Origin: Oscillospiraceae bacterium
GTDB lineage: Bacteria; Bacillota; Clostridia; Oscillospirales; UBA929
DNA length: 9,920 nucleotides
NCBI GenBank assembly: GCA_031289065.1
Contig: JAITQI010000143.1
Span: forward strand, 1 to 9,920
Direction of reading: 5' to 3'
The notes beneath the pieces were generated by a model that made no database searches, had not been told where the DNA came from, and saw nothing but the letters and a program-made list of their open reading frames with translations. Position numbers and translations under genes: made by a program. Shown here piece after piece: positions 6,300-9,920 of the stretch (the first letter of the stretch is position 1; each line of letters begins with the position of its first letter).

Positions 6300-6314
6300 A
6301 CGCGCAGAGCGCGT
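6300..6314 (+). other. Short perfect hairpin upstream of the PhnP-like gene
   Basis: ACGCGC (6300-6305) and GCGCGT (6309-6314) form a 6-bp stem with a 3-nt loop, ending 6 nt before the GGAGG ribosome binding site. No T-run follows, so it is not an intrinsic terminator. It might affect RNA stability or translation, or be chance. I found no convincing promoter between 6266 and 6332. Confidence 0.3.
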
Positions 6315-6332
6315 CACAAGGGAGGATTTCCT

Positions 6333-7154
6333 ATGCATATACGCTATCTCGGTACCGGTTCCGCGGAGGGGTTTCCTGGGGTTTTTTGCCAGTGCCCGGC
6401 CTGTGAGGCGGCCCGGGCGGAGGGGGGACGAAACATCCGGCGGCGGGCGTCGATGCTCATCGACGGGGCGCTGTTGGTGGATCTGTCCCCCGATTTGTTG
6501 GTGAATTCCCTTGATGGGAAGGTGGATCTGGGGGGGCTTCAGTATCTGCTGATCACCCACATCCACGCCGCCCATTTTTATGTTTCGGAACTGAAAAATC
6601 TGCGCACGCCGTACGCCTTGGGGGCCGACCGGGAGCGGGTGGGGGTCTTCGGCGGGGCCGCCGTGCGGACGCGGATGGAACTCGTGCTGGGGGCGGAGGA
6701 AATGGAGCGGCTGGCGCCCTTCCTCTACTTTGAGGAGCTGAAACTCTTCGAGCCCCACCCCCTCGGGCCGTATACGGTCACGCCGCTCCAGGCCCGGCAC
6801 GGCAAGGGGGCCTTCATCTACCTGATCGAAAAAGACGGGCGGGCGTTGCTGTACGGCAACGACACCGGCTTTTTCCCCGAGGAAACCTGGGACTATCTGA
6901 CCGGGCGACATATCGATTTTGTCAGCATGGACTGCACCAATCCCATCCACTCGGACACCCAGAACCACATGACGTTGGAGGACAATATCACGGTCAAGCG
7001 ACGGCTGTTTCAGCAAAAGAGCGCCTCGGCGCACACCCGGTATTTGGCCACCCATTTTTCCCACACCTCCGGCCTGCTGCACCGTCCGTTGGAGGAGCGG
7101 TTGCGGCTGTATGGCATTGGGGTGGCCTACGACGGGTTGGAAGTGGAGGTATAA
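6333..7154 (+). CDS. PhnP-like metallo-beta-lactamase-fold phosphodiesterase with D80A substitution
   Basis: The protein has 273 residues and resembles PhnP, which opens phosphoribosyl 1,2-cyclic phosphate in the C-P lyase pathway; homologues outside phn operons have other or unknown cyclic phosphodiester substrates. It keeps the N-terminal structural-zinc cysteines C19, C21 and C24 (CQCPAC) with H244 (THFSH), and the active-site ligands H76, H78, H81, H156 (ARHGK), D177 (GNDTG) and H241. The motif HxHxDH reads HIHAAH, so the Asp at position 80, a metal ligand, is Ala (codon GCC at 6570-6572). Other PhnP-like marks are VSMDCTNP and the C-terminal GVAYDGLEVEV. ATG 6333 is chosen because GGAGG at 6321-6325 lies 7 nt upstream; a TTG at 6291 in the same frame lacks such a site. 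ychF follows after 3 bp, so they are cotranscribed. Fold is confident; substrate and activity are not. Confidence 0.82.
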   Translation: MHIRYLGTGSAEGFPGVFCQCPACEAARAEGGRNIRRRASMLIDGALLVDLSPDLLVNSLDGKVDLGGLQYLLITHIHAAHFYVSELKNLRTPYALGADRERVGVFGGAAVRTRMELVLGAEEMERLAPFLYFEELKLFEPHPLGPYTVTPLQARHGKGAFIYLIEKDGRALLYGNDTGFFPEETWDYLTGRHIDFVSMDCTNPIHSDTQNHMTLEDNITVKRRLFQQKSASAHTRYLATHFSHTSGLLHRPLEERLRLYGIGVAYDGLEVEV

Positions 7155-7157
7155 TCG

Positions 7158-8249
7158 ATGAAACTTGGCATTGTGGGCCTGCCCAATGTGGGCAAGAGCA
7201 CGCTGTTTAACGCCATCACCAGCGCGGGGGCGGAGTCGGCCAACTATCCCTTTTGCACCATCGAGCCCAATGTGGGCACGGTGGCCGTGCCGGACGGGCG
7301 GCTGGACGCGCTGGCCGACCTGTACCACCCCCACAAGGTCACGCCGGCGGTCATCGAGTTTGTGGACATCGCCGGGCTGGTGCGGGGGGCCTCCAAGGGC
7401 GAGGGGCTGGGCAACCAATTCCTCACCCACATCCGGGAGGTGGACGCCATTGTGCATGTGGTGCGGTGTTTCGATTCGGACAACATCATCCATGTGGAGG
7501 GCGGGACCGATCCGGCGCGGGATATTGAGATCATCAATTTGGAGCTGACGCTGGCCGACATGGACATCGTCTCCCGGCGGATCGACAAGGCGCAAAAGCT
7601 GGCCAAGGGGGACAAAAAATACGCCGCCGAGGCGGCGCTGTTTGAACGTTTGCTCTCCCATCTGGACGGCGGGCAGTCGGCCCGCTCTTTTTCCTGCACC
7701 CCGGAGGAACAGGCGCTGGTCGCCACCGCGCCCCTGCTGTCGGGCAAGCCGGTGATCTACTGCGCCAACATGGACGAGGCCGGGTTCACGGCCCGGGACG
7801 AGCATCCCTACTTGCGGCAGGTCACGGACGTGGCCGCACGGGAGGGGGCGCAGGCGCTACCCCTGTGCGCTAAGCTGGAGGCCGATGTGGCCGAGCTGGA
7901 CGCCGAGGAACGGGCGCTGTTTTTGGGAGAATTGGGTCTGACCGAGCCGGGGTTGCCCCGGTTGGTGCGGGCCTCCTATACCCTGCTGGGGCTGATCTCT
8001 TACCTGACGGCGGGCACCCCCGAGGTGCGGGCCTGGACGATTCGGGCGGGCACCAAGGCCCCCCAGGCCGCCGGGGTCATCCATTCCGACTTTGAGCGGG
8101 GTTTCATCCGGGCCGAGGTCATCGCCTTCGACGATCTCATGGCCCTTGGCAGCATGGCCGCCGCACGGGACAAGGGGTTGGTTCGTTCCGAGGGCAAGGA
8201 ATATGTCATGCGGGACGGGGACATCGTGCTGTTCCGGTTCAATGTCTGA
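7158..8249 (+). CDS. ychF: Ribosome-associated redox-responsive ATPase YchF (Obg family)
   Basis: YchF is a universally conserved P-loop ATPase of the Obg family that binds ribosomes and affects translation and stress responses. The protein has 363 residues, the family norm. The G1 loop GLPNVGKST is at residues 6-14, and the G3 region DIAGLVRGASKGEGLG near residue 70 is diagnostic. The G4 position reads NMDE (residues 204-207) instead of NKxD, which is the YchF feature that favours ATP over GTP. A helical coiled region follows, and the C-terminal TGS domain ends with the characteristic KEYVMRDGDIVLFRFNV. ATG 7158 is preceded by GGAGG at 7145-7149, inside the end of the PhnP-like gene. The downstream membrane-protein gene overlaps its last 8 bases. 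All key motifs are intact and nothing is unusual in the protein. Confidence 0.96.
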   Translation: MKLGIVGLPNVGKSTLFNAITSAGAESANYPFCTIEPNVGTVAVPDGRLDALADLYHPHKVTPAVIEFVDIAGLVRGASKGEGLGNQFLTHIREVDAIVHVVRCFDSDNIIHVEGGTDPARDIEIINLELTLADMDIVSRRIDKAQKLAKGDKKYAAEAALFERLLSHLDGGQSARSFSCTPEEQALVATAPLLSGKPVIYCANMDEAGFTARDEHPYLRQVTDVAAREGAQALPLCAKLEADVAELDAEERALFLGELGLTEPGLPRLVRASYTLLGLISYLTAGTPEVRAWTIRAGTKAPQAAGVIHSDFERGFIRAEVIAFDDLMALGSMAAARDKGLVRSEGKEYVMRDGDIVLFRFNV

Positions 8250-8985
8250 GCCGGGGGGCGGCACGGAGCGGGCGTCCCGCCGGATTCAACTGATCGACGC
8301 GGCCCGGGGGCTGTCCATCATTTTGATGGTGGCCTACCACACCGGCTACGATTTGGTGGCGGCGGGTCTCATGTCGCAAGAGATTCTGTACAACCCGCTG
8401 CTGAACACCTTGGAGCCGTTGTTCGCCGGAGTGTTTATCACACTGTCCGGCGTGTCGGCCTGTTACGCCCGGGACAACCGGCGGCGGGGTTTGCGGGTGT
8501 TGGGCTGCGCCCTGCTGGTGTCGTTTGTGACGGGCTTTATGGGGGCGGGTACGGCGATTTCCTTCGGGATTTTGCACTGCTTGGGGCTGTGCATGATCCT
8601 GGGGGGCGACCCCGCCGTCTGGCAGGGCAAGCTGCCCCGGTGGCTGCAACCCTGGCTGTTCGGGGGACTGTTCGTGGTATGCTACGCGGTGTTCCCGTTG
8701 CGGGGAGCGCTGTTTGCGGGGGTGCCCTATTTGGAGATGCTGGGGCTGATCGGCCCCGAGTACGGCGCGCCGGACTATTTCCCGCTGCTGCCCTGGTTTT
8801 TCCTCTACCTGTTCGGCACGTGGGCCGGGGGGCACATCAAGGCGGGGGACTTCCCGCGCTGGTTTTATAAGACACGCGTACCCGTTCTGCCCGTTGTGGG
8901 GCGGTATACGCTGCTGATTTATATGTTGCATCAGCCGGTGATTTTCGGCGTGGTGAGCGTGATCGCGGGGATGGGCAAGGGTTGA
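8242..8985 (+). CDS. Multipass membrane protein of the HGSNAT_cat / DUF1624 acyltransferase family
   Basis: The protein has 247 residues with about seven predicted membrane helices, near residues 22-40, 53-71, 80-100, 106-123, 135-154, 175-195 and 214-240. The opening RIQLIDAARGLSIILMVAYH, the internal FGILHCLGLCMIL and the final YTLLIYMLHQPVI match the bacterial relatives of heparan-alpha-glucosaminide N-acetyltransferase, which move acetyl groups across membranes. The bacterial substrate is unknown to me, so transfer to a cell-surface sugar is only a guess. ATG 8242 overlaps the ychF stop by 8 bp, which implies translational coupling; there is no clear ribosome binding site of its own. Extending the frame upstream to 8092 would add sequence lying inside ychF that does not look like protein, so I reject it. 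It is the last gene before the terminator at 9040. Confidence 0.8.
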   Translation: MSEPGGGTERASRRIQLIDAARGLSIILMVAYHTGYDLVAAGLMSQEILYNPLLNTLEPLFAGVFITLSGVSACYARDNRRRGLRVLGCALLVSFVTGFMGAGTAISFGILHCLGLCMILGGDPAVWQGKLPRWLQPWLFGGLFVVCYAVFPLRGALFAGVPYLEMLGLIGPEYGAPDYFPLLPWFFLYLFGTWAGGHIKAGDFPRWFYKTRVPVLPVVGRYTLLIYMLHQPVIFGVVSVIAGMGKG

Positions 8986-9015
8986 GAAACGGTGGTCACG
9001 GTTGGGAAACGCTGG
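8981..9015 (+). repeat. Imperfect 15-bp direct repeat at the end of the acyltransferase gene
   Basis: GTTGAGAAACGGTGG (8981-8995) recurs as GTTGGGAAACGCTGG (9001-9015), 13 of 15 bases identical with a 20-bp period. The first copy contains the TGA stop codon; the second has TGG in its place. It is probably a small tandem duplication and has no evident function. Confidence 0.5.
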
Positions 9016-9039
9016 CTCCCCTTTCGGTGCTTTTTACGG

Positions 9040-9087
9040 TCAAGGCGTGTTTGCTAATTTTCAAACACACCTTGATTTTTTGTTTTT
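9040..9087 (+). terminator. Strong intrinsic terminator between convergent genes
   Basis: TCAAGGCGTGTTTG (9040-9053) pairs with CAAACACACCTTGA (9062-9075) in a 14-position stem with one C-A mismatch and an 8-nt loop. TTTTTTGTTTTT follows at 9076-9087. This should end the PhnP-like/ychF/acyltransferase transcript. The T-tract reaches into the nadE stop codon (9086-9088, opposite strand). Read from the minus strand the hairpin has no T-run after it, so it is a weaker terminator for nadE. Confidence 0.88.
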
Positions 9088-9920
9088 ATAGAGATAGCGC
9101 CGCCGTCTCTTCCAGCCAGAGCGCCGCGCTGGCGTCGCTGGGCATACGCCAGTCGCCTCGGGGGGAGAGGGTGACGGTGCCCACCTTGGGGCCGTCGGGC
9201 AGGCAGGAGCGTTTGAACTGCTGGGAGAAGAACCGGGTATAAAACCGCAGCAGGGCCGCCCGCAGGGCTTCGGGCGTATAAACGCCGTCAAAGGCCTGGC
9301 GGGCCAAGCGGAACACCTTGCGCGGGCGGAAGCCGAAGCGGACGACGTAATACAGGAAGAAGTCGTTGAGCAGATAGGGGCCGACGAGCTGTTCGGTTTC
9401 CTGGGTGGGCTGCCCCTGCCCGGCGGGCAACAGCTCCGGGGTGATGGGGGTGGCGCGGATGTCGTCGAGGGTGTCGGCCAGGGCGGTTTGGCCGAGGGCC
9501 CGGTAGCGGTCGGCCTCGGCGGACACCAGGTAGCGCACCAAGGTCTTGGGAATGCTCACGTTGACGGCGTACATGCTCATGTGGTCGCCGTTGTAGGTAC
9601 ACCAGCCCAGGGCCAGTTCGGACAGGTCGCCGGTGCCCACCACCAGACCGCCGGTTCGGTTGGCCACGTCCATGAGTACCTGGGTGCGCTCCCGGGCCTG
9701 GGCGTTTTCGTAGGTGACGTCGTACAGCCCGTCAGGCTGGCCGATGTCCCGGAGGTGTATCTGTACGGCTTCCCTGACGTCGATGGTTTCAAACGACGCG
9801 CCGACGGCGCGGGAGAGCTGTTCCGCGTTGGTGCGGGTGCGGGGGGTGGTGCCGAAGCAGGGCATACTGAGGGCCAGCGCGTCGGCGCGGGGCCTGCCCA
9901 GCAGATCCAGGGCGTTGACC
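9086..9920 (-). CDS. nadE: NAD(+) synthetase, C-terminal portion, probably glutamine-dependent; 5' partial
   Basis: The gene is read right to left and enters from the window's right edge, with 277 residues visible and TAA at 9088-9086. NadE converts deamido-NAD and ATP to NAD in the cytoplasm. The visible part is the synthetase domain after its P-loop: MPCFGTTPRTRTNAEQL, VTYENAQARERTQVLMDVAN, VVGTGDLSELALGW, YNGDHMSMY and PKTLVRYLV, which line the nucleotide and deamido-NAD sites. The insertion with YLLNDFFLYY and the SQQFKRSCLPDGPKVG tail match the long form of about 640 residues, which carries an N-terminal nitrilase-type glutaminase. That domain lies outside the window, so glutamine dependence is inferred. 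An internal Met at 9865 is not the start, since the upstream codons (ALDLLGRPRADALALS) continue the family sequence. It converges on the acyltransferase operon. Confidence 0.95.
   Translation of the reverse strand, partial: VNALDLLGRPRADALALSMPCFGTTPRTRTNAEQLSRAVGASFETIDVREAVQIHLRDIGQPDGLYDVTYENAQARERTQVLMDVANRTGGLVVGTGDLSELALGWCTYNGDHMSMYAVNVSIPKTLVRYLVSAEADRYRALGQTALADTLDDIRATPITPELLPAGQGQPTQETEQLVGPYLLNDFFLYYVVRFGFRPRKVFRLARQAFDGVYTPEALRAALLRFYTRFFSQQFKRSCLPDGPKVGTVTLSPRGDWRMPSDASAALWLEETAALSL

Noticed and set aside
8092..8241. N-terminal extension of the membrane acyltransferase
   Set aside because: This part lies wholly inside ychF in another frame and has low-complexity Ser/Pro/Trp composition; the family start matches the ATG at 8242.

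Overview
The window is a gene-dense, G+C-rich (about 60-65% by eye) stretch of a bacterial chromosome. It consists mostly of housekeeping biosynthesis genes on the + strand, with a convergent nadE at the right edge. Strong GGAGG-type ribosome binding sites, a perfect consensus sigma-A promoter, a clostridial-style HisH/HisF pair and a long clostridial-type NadE suggest a high-G+C member of Clostridia (Oscillospirales-like). That assignment is inference from protein style, not a phylogeny.

Left region (1-3119): the 3' part of carB runs in frame, with no stop codon, into a complete dapF. An internal Shine-Dalgarno lies just before the DapF methionine. hisH follows after 27 bp.

Middle region (3116-5686): a TTGACA-17 bp-TATAAT promoter overlaps the hisH stop codon. 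It drives a leader of about 160 nt with extensive potential RNA structure, then hisF and guaA. HisF has Gln at position 130, where the family has its second catalytic Asp.

Accessory patch (5687-6332): a less G+C-rich patch holds a decayed C5-cytosine DNA methyltransferase (N-terminal third only), joined to an unrecognised C-terminal fragment in another frame. It looks like the scar of a lost restriction-modification system.

Right region (6333-9920): a PhnP-like metallo-beta-lactamase-fold phosphodiesterase with an Ala in place of the motif Asp, then the translation-associated ATPase ychF, then a membrane protein of the HGSNAT/DUF1624 acyltransferase family. These three are tightly packed and end at a strong intrinsic terminator. 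nadE is on the opposite strand and its stop codon lies in that terminator's T-tract.

CarB, HisH/HisF, GuaA and, by family, NadE all depend on glutamine-derived ammonia. HisF and GuaA are also linked because HisF releases AICAR, which feeds purine synthesis towards GMP. The main unusual items are the CarB-DapF fusion, the HisF D130Q change, the structured hisF leader and the PhnP-like D80A change. I see no CRISPR array, tRNA, rRNA, insertion sequence or prophage.
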